From the NCBI GenBank assembly GCA_965225955.1, contig CBDDBX010000018.1, positions 93,663-157,662 of the forward strand: a stretch of 64,000 bases of DNA, given 5' to 3'. The DNA comes from CBDDBX01 sp965225955 (GTDB taxonomy: Bacteria; Acidobacteriota; Aminicenantia; UBA2199). The translations under genes and the position numbers were made by a program. Positions 8,438 to 16,867 of this stretch are shown piece by piece. Position 1 is the first letter of the stretch. Each line of letters begins with the position of its first letter. The notes beneath the pieces were generated by a model, which saw only the letters and a program-made list of their open reading frames with translations, ran no database searches and was not told where the DNA came from.

Positions 8438-9139
8438 TTAATCGTCACTTCCACCAAGTAAACCGGATCTCAGCAGAAAATATATAAGAGTCATTACTGA
8501 ACTTACAGCAGCAGCAACATAAGTCATTGCAGCAGCATTAAGTACTTTGGAAACACCTCTTGCCTCATCTCCTGTAACATAAGCAAATTCAGACAGTATC
8601 TTCTTTGCCCTTGCTGAGGCATCAAACTCTACAGGAAGAGTAAGAACCTGAAATACCACCACAACTGTAAAAAGGATAATACCCAGTTTAATCAGTCCCA
8701 TAGCCTGAATAAACATGCCTACCATAATAATTATCCACGAAAGGTTGGAACCAAAAGATGCCATAGGTACCATCATATTTCTCAGACTAAGTGGAGCATA
8801 TGATTTTGCATGTTGAATTGCATGTCCGGTTTCGTGAGCTGCAACACCAAAAGCAGAAACAGATCTGCCATTGTATACATCCGGCGATAGTCTTACAACT
8901 TTGGCTCCCGGATCATAATGATCTGACAGAAACCCTTTAGCAATCTCCACAGATACATTTCCAAGATTATTACTATCAAGTATCCTTCTGGCAACCTCTG
9001 CCCCGGTCATTCCTGATCTGGTAGCCACTTTCGAAAATTTTGAAAATGTACTCTTAACCTTCATTGAAGCATAGGCAGATAAGATAAATACTGGTATCAT
9101 CATAATCCAGTAGAGTGGGTCGATATGAGTAAAAAACAT
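8438..9139 (-). CDS. YugP-type membrane zinc metallopeptidase
   Basis: A 233-aa membrane protein of the putative neutral zinc metallopeptidase family (PF04298, YugP). The N-terminal segment (residues 10-25) is hydrophobic, followed by the HEXXH motif in AAHETGHAIQHA (about residue 110) and three further hydrophobic segments. The family is conserved but its substrate is unknown. GGAGG precedes the ATG by five to six bases. Confidence 0.88.
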   Translation of the reverse strand: MFFTHIDPLYWIMMIPVFILSAYASMKVKSTFSKFSKVATRSGMTGAEVARRILDSNNLGNVSVEIAKGFLSDHYDPGAKVVRLSPDVYNGRSVSAFGVAAHETGHAIQHAKSYAPLSLRNMMVPMASFGSNLSWIIIMVGMFIQAMGLIKLGIILFTVVVVFQVLTLPVEFDASARAKKILSEFAYVTGDEARGVSKVLNAAAMTYVAAAVSSVMTLIYFLLRSGLLGGSDD

Positions 9140-9263
9140 TATTTACCTCCCGCAGCTATAGACAACCACAAAACATCTATAGTTGCAGATTTATTATATA
9201 TTAGAGATTACCCCTCTTCAATTCAAATTAATGAATCCACATTTGCCTGTCTCATTGAAAATC

Positions 9264-9291
9264 TTGACCTTGATCTCTGTAGTGCTATAAT
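9264..9291 (+). promoter_or_regulatory. Near-consensus sigma-70 promoter of the epimerase gene
   Basis: TTGACC (9264-9269), a 16-base spacer and a perfect TATAAT (9286-9291) lie 44 bases before the epimerase ATG. Confidence 0.75.
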
Positions 9292-9334
9292 CTAGCTGAT
9301 ACTTAACTCAAAAAAAAGAACTAAGAGGTAAACT

Positions 9335-10387
9335 ATGGCAGATTCTATGAAATTTCTTGTAACTGGCGGAGCCGGATTTCTTGGTATTAACCTTATAAGG
9401 TATCTACTTGACAGGGGGCATCAGGTAATATCCCTCGATAAAGAAGATTTCCTTTTTCCCGATGTTGAAGACAGGATAGAAGTTGTTAAAGGCGATATAC
9501 GTGATGTTCCAATGGTGGACAAATGTATGAAAGGAGTCGACATTGTTGTACATTGTGCAGCAGCTCTTCCTCTCTACACACCGGAAGAGATATTCACAAC
9601 AGATGTTGATGGTACAAGAAATGTACTTCAGTCAGCAATCGATCATGGAGTAAAAAGAGCTGTTCACATCTCTACAACAGCTGTTTACGGTATTCCCGAC
9701 CACCACCCTCTTCTTGAAGAAGATCCTATGCGTGGAGTAGGCCCATACGGAGAAGCAAAGGTTCAGGCTGAAGAGGTCTGTGTTGAAATGAGAAAAAAAG
9801 GACTCTGCGTTCCTATCATAAGACCCAAATCCTTCATTGGACCGGAAAGACTTGGTATCTTTGCGATGTTCTATGAATGGGCAATGGAGGGTTACAACTT
9901 CCCGATACTTGGTAGAGGCAACAATCTTTATCAGTTCCTTGATGTTGAAGATCTATGTGATTCAATATATCTCTGTTCAACTCTTGAAGAGGAGAAAGTT
10001 GATGATGTTTTCAATATAGGAGCTAAAGAGTTCTCAACAATGAAAGACGATTTTCAGGTAGTTCTTGATAAAGCCGGCTTCGGCAAAAAAATCAGATGCT
10101 TCCCTGCAACTCCAATGGTATGGGCTCTGAGAATTCTTGAGAAACTCAACCTTTCACCAATCTATAAATGGATCTATGAGACAGCATATGAAGAGTCATT
10201 TGTTTCAATAGAAAAAGCTGAAAAACAGATTGGCTATAAACCAAAGCACTCAAATAAAGATGCTCTTCTAAGAAACTATAAATGGTATCTTGAAAACCTT
10301 GATAAATTCAAAAATACTTCCGGTATAAGCCATACTGTTCCATGGAAACAGGGTGCTCTTAAACTGGCAAAGATATTCTTTAAATAA
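9335..10387 (+). CDS. NAD-dependent epimerase/dehydratase (extended SDR)
   Basis: A 350-aa extended short-chain dehydrogenase (PF01370). The Rossmann motif TGGAGFLG occurs at about residues 10-17, and the catalytic YxxxK is seen as YGEAK near 145, with the preceding STTAVYG serine/threonine. Family members act on nucleotide sugars, sterols or flavonoid-like substrates; the C-terminal substrate domain does not allow a choice here. A second ATG at 9347 is possible, but AGAGGT is better spaced for 9335. It stands alone between its own promoter and a hairpin. Confidence 0.88.
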   Translation: MADSMKFLVTGGAGFLGINLIRYLLDRGHQVISLDKEDFLFPDVEDRIEVVKGDIRDVPMVDKCMKGVDIVVHCAAALPLYTPEEIFTTDVDGTRNVLQSAIDHGVKRAVHISTTAVYGIPDHHPLLEEDPMRGVGPYGEAKVQAEEVCVEMRKKGLCVPIIRPKSFIGPERLGIFAMFYEWAMEGYNFPILGRGNNLYQFLDVEDLCDSIYLCSTLEEEKVDDVFNIGAKEFSTMKDDFQVVLDKAGFGKKIRCFPATPMVWALRILEKLNLSPIYKWIYETAYEESFVSIEKAEKQIGYKPKHSNKDALLRNYKWYLENLDKFKNTSGISHTVPWKQGALKLAKIFFK

Positions 10388-10400
10388 TAGATAAGCAGAA

Positions 10401-10426
10401 GAGAGTTACCAGATCAGGTAACTCTC
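10401..10426 (+). terminator. Terminator hairpin after the epimerase gene
   Basis: A perfect 10-bp stem (GAGAGTTACC / GGTAACTCTC) with a six-base loop starts 13 bases after the stop codon. The following bases are only moderately T-rich. Confidence 0.6.
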
Positions 10427-10491
10427 ATCATCTCCACATCTCAACAACAGTTTTTTTCATAAATTAATCTGGCCTGTCCCCTTTTTCCACA

Positions 10492-10520
10492 TTGTAAATT
10501 TTATTCACCAGTGTTAGAAT
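10492..10520 (+). promoter_or_regulatory. Promoter of the large repeat-protein gene
   Basis: TTGTAA (10492-10497) and TAGAAT (10515-10520, 5/6 match) are separated by 17 bases. The -10 box is covered by the left arm of an 8-bp inverted repeat (10513-10547). Confidence 0.5.
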
Positions 10521-10547
10521 GGGATTTCAGAAGAGGCAGATTCTAAC
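10513..10547. promoter_or_regulatory. Inverted repeat over the -10 box, possible operator
   Basis: GTTAGAAT (10513-10520) and ATTCTAAC (10540-10547) are perfect complements with a 19-base spacer. The position over a promoter suggests a protein-binding site or a 5' mRNA hairpin; no regulator is known. Confidence 0.4.
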
Positions 10548-10605
10548 TGCATTTTCGACTTAATACAATTGATTAGTAATAATTTACTATTAAAGAGAAG
10601 TAATC

Positions 10606-13600
10606 ATGAAGAAGTCTTTAATTTTTGCTATTTCCATTCTTTTACCCGTTTTCTATATTTACAGTTCAATTAAAAACCCATCACTAATAGCCACTTATAG
10701 TAGCTCTGCAAGTGGAGAAGAGGTTTTTATAAAAGGTAATTACGCCTATTGCGCAAACATTTCAGCAGGACTGCGAATAATAGATATAAGTAATCCTGCA
10801 ACACCATTACTGAGATCTACTTACAATTGTACTGCTGTTGGTGTTAAGGTTGTTGGAAATTATGCCTATGTAACCACAGATAGTGGTGGCTTGATTATAC
10901 TGGATATCAGTGATCCTTATGTAATGCCTACTCTTGTTGGTAGCTGTAATACCCCCGGCAATGCATTAATGTCCCATATTGAAGGCAATTACGCCTATGT
11001 TGCTGACAGACAGGGAGGCATGCAGATCATTAATATAAGCAATCCCGCTTCACCATTTATAGAGGGTAATTTCCCAACAACTTACTACGCAAGAGGTGTG
11101 TATGTTGTGGGCAATCTTGCCTATGTTGCTGAAGGCTGGGGGCTTAGGGTAGTCGACATAAGCAACCCTTCTGCTCCAGTATATAGAGGCGGATATGAAA
11201 CAGCCAGATCAGCCTACGACGTAAAGGTAGTTGGTAACTACGCCTATGTTGCAGCAAAAGAATCCGGCATGCTTATCTTTGATATCACAAACCCTGCAGC
11301 TCCAGGTCTGGTTGGGAGTTACATTACAACAGCAGCAACAGCTGTAAGTATAAGTGGAAATTATGCATATATTTCTGACTCTTCAGGAATGATAATAGTT
11401 AATATAGAGACTCCATCTTCTCTTTACCTGATCGGCTCATACTCTACATCCTATGCTGGTAAACATGTTTTTGTAAACAATAATAACGCATATCTCTCAG
11501 GTACCCCTGCTTTTTCAATACTCGACGTAACCGCAACTGTTCCGGTTCTTACACTAAATCCGATATCAGGTGTCAGCTATACTACTGCCACTTTCAGTGG
11601 TAATGTCACCAATGACGGAAATGGAAATTCTACAGAAAGAGGATTTTGCTGGCACACATCACCATCCCCAACTACATCCAACTCAAAAATTGCCAATGGT
11701 TCAGGAGAAGGTTCATATATCAATAACATAACCAGCCTTCTTCCTGGTACAAAATACTATGTAAGATCCTATGCTGTAAATGCTGTAGGTACTGGTTATA
11801 GCAATACTGAAACCTTTACAACTCCTGCCTACTTACCTCCCACAGCTACAACAGGCAACGCCAGTGGAATACATTTAACAGGAGGAACTCTTAACGGAAC
11901 AGTCAACGCAAATAATCAAAACACTACAATTACATTTGAATATGGAACTACCGTAGCATACGGATCAGAAAGAGTAGCCAGTCCCCCATCTTTGTCAGGT
12001 AATTCAGCTGTTGCAGTGACATCCTCATTAACCGGTTTATTACCCAATACCACATATCATTTCAGAGTAAAAGCTGTAAATATCGTAGGTACAACTTATG
12101 GTGCAGATATGACTTTCACAACAGTCAGCGGGCCTCCGGTTGTTACCACAAGTTCCTCAACCGGCATAACCAATACCGGAGCAACTCTTAACGGAACAGT
12201 TAACGCAAATAATCAGAGTACTACAGCTACATTTGAATACGGAACAACAGCAGCATATGGTTCAACTATAACAATAGATCAGGGGACTCTCTCTGGTGTC
12301 ACTAATTATGCTGTTACTTCAACTATAAGCGGCCTTACTCCCAATACAACCTATCACTACAGATTAGTAGCTGTAAATGGCAGTGGCACATCTTATGGTG
12401 CAGATGCTACTTTCTCAACAGGAGTGGGTGCTCCACCCTCAGTAACTACATCAGTTGTGTCCATCATAAATCCCGAAACAGTTCAATGTGGAGGTACTGT
12501 CACATCTGAAGGAAACGGACCTGTTACTTCAAGAGGTGTTTGCTGGAGCCTGACACCAACTCCATCAATCAACGGTTTTCATACAAACGATGGAACGGGG
12601 ACAGGCACTTTTAACAGTATTATAAATAACCTCTTATCTGGACAGAAATATTATGTGAGAGCATATGCTTCAAACTTGTACGGCACTGCATATGGAGAAG
12701 AGAAAACTTTTACTACAGAAGCTGGTAAACTGCCGGTAGTAAATACCAGACCGGTTTACTCAATAGGTATCACAACAGCCGGAAGTGGTGGTTCGGTTAC
12801 ATCTGGAGGAGACGCTGCTGTAACTGCAAGAGGTGTCTGTTGGAGTCTCGCTTCCAATCCTGCAATTAACGGTTTTCACACAACCGACGGAACAGGAACA
12901 GGTGATTTTGCAAGCTCCCTTAGTAACCTTATTCCCGGACAGAGTTACTATGTAAGAGCTTATGCTACAAACTCTTACGGTACAACATATGGGCAGAACA
13001 TTAAATTTACCACAAAACGGGAAAACCCTGTAATTCAGATCATTACTCCTTCTGAAGGAGATGCAATAAAGGATACAGTAAAAATAGTAACAATATCTTC
13101 TGATACGGTTAATCAGATAAACTGCTATATAGATGAACGTTTGCTTTGTACCAGAACTCCCGACATCTATACCGGAAGAAAGCCTCTTATAAATGCTGAG
13201 TTTGAGCCAGAAGAAGCAGAATATCTGTTTATCGACAACAGGAATATTCTTAAAAAGATTAATCACAAAAGAGATATAAAAAATGTTTTCAGCAGGAACC
13301 TTCAGATCAGGGATTTTATTTTAAATCAGAGCGGAGTACTCTGGCTGTCACTTCTGAATCCTGTAAAACTAAAAGACAACTCTGTATGTAGTTATTTGAG
13401 AATGGACATGATAACTGGATCAGTTACTGGTTCAGAAGAGATACCTGTTTCTTATCATTATGAAGAGACCACCATAGATTTTAACTACAATCCAATGTCA
13501 AAGAACTACAAAGTAAAGGTTAAAACCGGTTTTAATAAAGATGATCATGAAACCATAGCATTTTTGAGATATATCCCACGCAGGATTATTTCAACCTCAC

Positions 13601-14100
13601 AAAACCTTCCCGGCATATTAAAACAGATCTCTTTTGAGTACTCAGAATATAGTTCTGAACAGGTTACCCTTAACCGTTACTCTATAGACTGGAACACCCT
13701 CAATTATAATGATGGAGTATGCAAAATAAGAGTTGTAGCAGAAGACAGTGAAAACAGGACTGTTTCTGACTCAATAGATGTAGTTATCAGAAATATTAAC
13801 CTTACACTGAATGCTACACGTAAAGAGGTAAAAGCTTATCTGATCAGAACCCATATAGCAGATCTGAAGTTCATCGTCCAGAACAAAAAAAATAGTAAAA
13901 TATCCCATTATCAGATACTGAGAAGCACAAATAGTGGCAGTTTTGAAGTTATTACCACAATACAGGCAACATCTGTAACTGATAACACCGGTGGCTATTA
14001 TGATAAGAACATTGATAAGAATAGTAGCTATAAATATAAAATAGTAGCTTACGATGAAGCAGGAAATATACTCTCAGAATCCAATACAGAAACTATATAG
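10606..14100 (+). CDS. Large exported protein with LVIVD-like repeats and Fn3-like domains
   Basis: A 1164-aa protein with an N-terminal signal peptide (MKKSLIFAISILLPVFYIYSS). Residues about 28-310 hold about seven repeats of the LVIVD type (PF08309), each with a GNYAYVA core followed by L-x-I-x-D-I-S-N/D-P, predicted to form a beta-propeller. Five fibronectin-III-like domains follow (about 312-405, 408-506, 507-605, 607-705, 707-805). Domains 1, 4 and 5 are of an RGFCW/RGVCW...YYVRAY type, while 2 and 3 are of a NGTVNANNQ...FEYGTT type. The end holds an Ig-like domain split by an insertion of about 170 residues (about 850-1022) and a last Fn3-like domain (about 1070-1164). No sortase or type IX sorting signal is obvious. 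Likely a surface or secreted adhesive protein; function is unknown. Confidence 0.85.
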   Translation: MKKSLIFAISILLPVFYIYSSIKNPSLIATYSSSASGEEVFIKGNYAYCANISAGLRIIDISNPATPLLRSTYNCTAVGVKVVGNYAYVTTDSGGLIILDISDPYVMPTLVGSCNTPGNALMSHIEGNYAYVADRQGGMQIINISNPASPFIEGNFPTTYYARGVYVVGNLAYVAEGWGLRVVDISNPSAPVYRGGYETARSAYDVKVVGNYAYVAAKESGMLIFDITNPAAPGLVGSYITTAATAVSISGNYAYISDSSGMIIVNIETPSSLYLIGSYSTSYAGKHVFVNNNNAYLSGTPAFSILDVTATVPVLTLNPISGVSYTTATFSGNVTNDGNGNSTERGFCWHTSPSPTTSNSKIANGSGEGSYINNITSLLPGTKYYVRSYAVNAVGTGYSNTETFTTPAYLPPTATTGNASGIHLTGGTLNGTVNANNQNTTITFEYGTTVAYGSERVASPPSLSGNSAVAVTSSLTGLLPNTTYHFRVKAVNIVGTTYGADMTFTTVSGPPVVTTSSSTGITNTGATLNGTVNANNQSTTATFEYGTTAAYGSTITIDQGTLSGVTNYAVTSTISGLTPNTTYHYRLVAVNGSGTSYGADATFSTGVGAPPSVTTSVVSIINPETVQCGGTVTSEGNGPVTSRGVCWSLTPTPSINGFHTNDGTGTGTFNSIINNLLSGQKYYVRAYASNLYGTAYGEEKTFTTEAGKLPVVNTRPVYSIGITTAGSGGSVTSGGDAAVTARGVCWSLASNPAINGFHTTDGTGTGDFASSLSNLIPGQSYYVRAYATNSYGTTYGQNIKFTTKRENPVIQIITPSEGDAIKDTVKIVTISSDTVNQINCYIDERLLCTRTPDIYTGRKPLINAEFEPEEAEYLFIDNRNILKKINHKRDIKNVFSRNLQIRDFILNQSGVLWLSLLNPVKLKDNSVCSYLRMDMITGSVTGSEEIPVSYHYEETTIDFNYNPMSKNYKVKVKTGFNKDDHETIAFLRYIPRRIISTSQNLPGILKQISFEYSEYSSEQVTLNRYSIDWNTLNYNDGVCKIRVVAEDSENRTVSDSIDVVIRNINLTLNATRKEVKAYLIRTHIADLKFIVQNKKNSKISHYQILRSTNSGSFEVITTIQATSVTDNTGGYYDKNIDKNSSYKYKIVAYDEAGNILSESNTETI

Positions 14101-14113
14101 GAATTAACAGAAA

Positions 14114-14138
14114 GTGCTACCGGATTTCCTGGTAGCAC
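14114..14138. terminator. Terminator between convergent genes
   Basis: Perfect 8-bp stem GTGCTACC / GGTAGCAC with a nine-base loop, 13 bases after the repeat-protein stop; a T-rich stretch follows on the plus strand. Confidence 0.65.
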
Positions 14139-14160
14139 AGGATATTTCTTATATAAAAAA

Positions 14161-15243
14161 TTACTGCAGAAAGAAGATGGTTCCTGCTATTATTCCTATG
14201 GTGATAAAAATTGTAAGAAGTATCTTTGATACGCTCCAGGGGCGTTCTCCCTGTACTTCACCGGTTTGTCCATTAATAAGAAAACGATATACTTTATTAC
14301 GATACCTGTAGGAACTGATCCAGACAGGTACAAGCAGATGTCTGAACTTTGTATTACGGAAATCTGAGTTCAGACTATTGATAACCTGAAGATCACCGCC
14401 TATATCTCTTTTAACAGCATCTTCAATATGCAGTTTCATTATACTCCGGGCATTCTCAAAACTCTCTTCAAGACCTTTACTACAAGCTTCTGAGCGAAAA
14501 CCACTGAGGTAGCGTTCATCAAAAACCACCATATCATTCAAATGCCATGGAGTCAGTTTATTTACATACTTTTCCGGCAGAGTTGTGCCACCTGAAATCA
14601 TGAGATCATCAAAGCTAAGAGAAACGTGCCCCGCAGCAGGACTCCATCTGGTATGCCTGACCTGTCTCTGCCTGACTTCTGTCTCTCCTTCAGAATTGGT
14701 AGTGGTATATGTTTCCGTTGTGTAGTAGTAATCTCCTCTGCTGCCACTATACTGATTTGAGGTATCAGAATCAAATGTCCAGTACGGAATATAAACACCA
14801 TTTACTTTCCCCGCACCAGCTCTCTTCTTCAGATCTGAAGGAGCAAACCATAAAGAACCTATCCATTTACGAAACCTTTCTCTGGCACTGCTTTTCTCTA
14901 CGATGAAAGGTATTAAAGCGCCTGGTTTTACAGATTTCATAGTCCCGGCATCAACATTCATTAACGAAGTTGAACAGTACGGACACTCTTCTGAAGTAAC
15001 TCCGGCTTCCATTGTTACTGTAGCACCACATGCACCACATTTTAAAAAAGATTCTTCTATCTGTTCTTCTTTATCTTTAAGCTGAATCAGCTGTTCACTG
15101 TAATCCAGCTCTTCAACTTCTGCAGAACTTTCAATACTCTGATCATATTGACAGTATGGACATCTGAGGTGGTTGGTGCCTGGTTTGAATTTAAGCAGGC
15201 CACCACAGCCATTACACTTAAGACTTAACTCTTTTTCTTTCAT
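14161..15243 (-). CDS. Zinc-ribbon protein with C-terminal membrane anchor (YdjG-like)
   Basis: A 360-aa protein with two CXXC...CXXC zinc ribbons: CNGCGG...CPYC (about residues 10-31) and CGACGA...CPYC (about 69-90). A long soluble middle region contains YIPYWTFDSDTSNQYSG, typical of proteins often mis-annotated as primosomal N'-like helicases; no helicase motif is present. The last 20 residues form one transmembrane helix. It starts 12 bases after the SPFH gene and is the third gene of a TerB-SPFH-zinc-ribbon operon. In Bacillus, YdjG and the SPFH protein YdjI share an operon with a PspA homologue, so a role in membrane-stress scaffolding is a reasonable inference. Confidence 0.75.
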   Translation of the reverse strand: MKEKELSLKCNGCGGLLKFKPGTNHLRCPYCQYDQSIESSAEVEELDYSEQLIQLKDKEEQIEESFLKCGACGATVTMEAGVTSEECPYCSTSLMNVDAGTMKSVKPGALIPFIVEKSSARERFRKWIGSLWFAPSDLKKRAGAGKVNGVYIPYWTFDSDTSNQYSGSRGDYYYTTETYTTTNSEGETEVRQRQVRHTRWSPAAGHVSLSFDDLMISGGTTLPEKYVNKLTPWHLNDMVVFDERYLSGFRSEACSKGLEESFENARSIMKLHIEDAVKRDIGGDLQVINSLNSDFRNTKFRHLLVPVWISSYRYRNKVYRFLINGQTGEVQGERPWSVSKILLTIFITIGIIAGTIFFLQ

Positions 15244-15255
15244 TATATGGAGTCA

Positions 15256-16374
15256 CTAAAAAGGAATTGGTGGTGGAACTTCTGTAAAAAGGTTTCTGGT
15301 TCCTTCAACTTCTGAGGCTTTTGCCCACTGAGCCATTCCTTTAGTCCATACCAGAGAATCTCTTGTAAGTGTTCCCTGTGCAGCCATGTTTTTCAGTACA
15401 GCTTCCTCAAAAGGACCTGCCTGTTTACCGTCAACTGCGACATAGAATTTAACTGCATGAGGAAGTGGAGGTGGTGCAGCTTCAGGTGCTGAGGCCGGAG
15501 CCGATGACGTCCCTGGTGCTCCCGGAGCTCCCCGGAACATCTGATTCGCCATTGCAAATCCCATTCCAAGGCCTATACCTTCACCTGCTGCTCCAGCAGG
15601 ATTGTTAGCTGCAGTTTCCATGGCGTTAGCATACTGGTAAGTCGTATACTTATTCAGATCACCAATAACCCCCATACTTGTTCTTTTATCAAGAGCCTCT
15701 TCAACTTCCGGTGGAAAAGAGATATTCTCAACCAGCATTTTGGTAATATCGAGTCCATACTCCATAAACTCTTCAGTTACCTTCTTATCTACAATATCTG
15801 AGATGTCGTCATATTTTGACGCAAGATCAAGAGCTGGTATACCACTCTCACCAATAGTATCTGAGAAGCGTGTTACAATAATATTTTTCAACTGCTCAGT
15901 AATTTCACCGGCAGTAAAATGGCTTTCTGTACCTGCAATTTCTGTAATAAATTTACCTGCATCAACAATTTTTATAGAATATGTTCCATATGCTCTGAGG
16001 CGTATTGGTCCAAATTCAGGATCTCTCAACATAACAGGGTTCTTTGTACCCCACTTACGATCTGTAAAATTTCTTGTGGAAACAAAATATACTTCTGCTT
16101 TAAAAGGACTTTCAAAGCCATATTTCCAACCTTTAAGAGTAGCAAGAATCGGAAGATTCTGAGTATTAAGAGTGTACATGCCGGGCTGGAAAACATCTGC
16201 AATCTGACCTTCATTTACAAAAACTGCAGCCTGTCCGGGTCTTACCGTCAGTTTAGCTCCGTTCTTTATCTCATTCTGAAAACGATCGAAACGATACACC
16301 ATAGTATCGCTGGAATCATCCATCCACTCGATAATATCTATTAATTCGTGCTTTAATCTGTCAAAAATGCCCAT
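15256..16374 (-). CDS. SPFH-domain protein with C-terminal GYF_2 domain (YdjI-like)
   Basis: A 372-aa protein. Residues about 30-230 form an SPFH/band-7-like domain of the virion-core/YdjI type (GQAAVFVNEGQIADVFQPGMYTL, then YGTYSIKIVDAGKF). An alanine/proline/glycine-rich linker follows, and residues about 305-370 form a GYF_2 domain (PF14237: FYVAVDGKQAGPFEE...LVWTKGMAQW). There is no clear N-terminal membrane helix. The ATG overlaps the TerB stop codon (TAATG), with GGAGGTGA just upstream, so the two are translationally coupled. SPFH proteins oligomerize at membranes; partners here are likely TerB and the zinc-ribbon protein. Confidence 0.85.
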   Translation of the reverse strand: MGIFDRLKHELIDIIEWMDDSSDTMVYRFDRFQNEIKNGAKLTVRPGQAAVFVNEGQIADVFQPGMYTLNTQNLPILATLKGWKYGFESPFKAEVYFVSTRNFTDRKWGTKNPVMLRDPEFGPIRLRAYGTYSIKIVDAGKFITEIAGTESHFTAGEITEQLKNIIVTRFSDTIGESGIPALDLASKYDDISDIVDKKVTEEFMEYGLDITKMLVENISFPPEVEEALDKRTSMGVIGDLNKYTTYQYANAMETAANNPAGAAGEGIGLGMGFAMANQMFRGAPGAPGTSSAPASAPEAAPPPLPHAVKFYVAVDGKQAGPFEEAVLKNMAAQGTLTRDSLVWTKGMAQWAKASEVEGTRNLFTEVPPPIPF

Positions 16375-16772
16375 TACTCACCTCCAATAATTACTTCTGC
16401 ATTCATAATTATCTCTCTGTGCCTGAGTACCCAGGCTTCGATTTCTGCTGCTTCCTGCTCACTGAAATCAAAAGAGAGGGCCAGAGCTCTGAGAATAACT
16501 CTCTCACTATCGCAACACTCTCCATCAACATAAGCCAGAGCTACAGATTCTATCATTACAATTTTTCTGGCTTCTCTTGTATCAAAATTTTGCGCAAGTT
16601 CTTCAACTGTACCATCCGGCAATACAACTTCTGTATAAAGTCCGGTTTCATATCTGAAATTTTCAATAAGCTGTCTCTCTCTTTTATCAAAACGTCCATC
16701 AGCTTTGACCATCTTAAGGGCCAGAGCAATAAAAGCTTTCTGCTGCATAGGGTTTAATCTTCCCAGAAACAT
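16374..16772 (-). CDS. TerB-like protein
   Basis: A 132-aa all-helical protein of the TerB-like family (PF05099 superfamily). The characteristic acidic metal-binding positions are present in KADGRFDKRERQLI (residues about 23-36) and in YVDGECCDSERVIL (about 87-100). AGGAGG precedes the ATG by about seven bases. It is the first gene of the three-gene operon with the SPFH-GYF and zinc-ribbon genes. TerB proteins are small metal-sensing modules of membrane-associated complexes; tellurite resistance itself should not be assumed. Confidence 0.8.
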   Translation of the reverse strand: MFLGRLNPMQQKAFIALALKMVKADGRFDKRERQLIENFRYETGLYTEVVLPDGTVEELAQNFDTREARKIVMIESVALAYVDGECCDSERVILRALALSFDFSEQEAAEIEAWVLRHREIIMNAEVIIGGE

Positions 16773-16867
16773 TTTATCCTCCTGTTTTTCTAATTATCTA
16801 AGAAAGTGGTATCGACCTGTGTAATCAGATCAAACAATCTACTTCTGTAAACAGTTATATATTCAAA

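Noticed and set aside
14161..15243. Primosomal protein N' / helicase annotation
   Set aside because: Only the zinc-ribbon part is similar; there are no Walker or helicase motifs.
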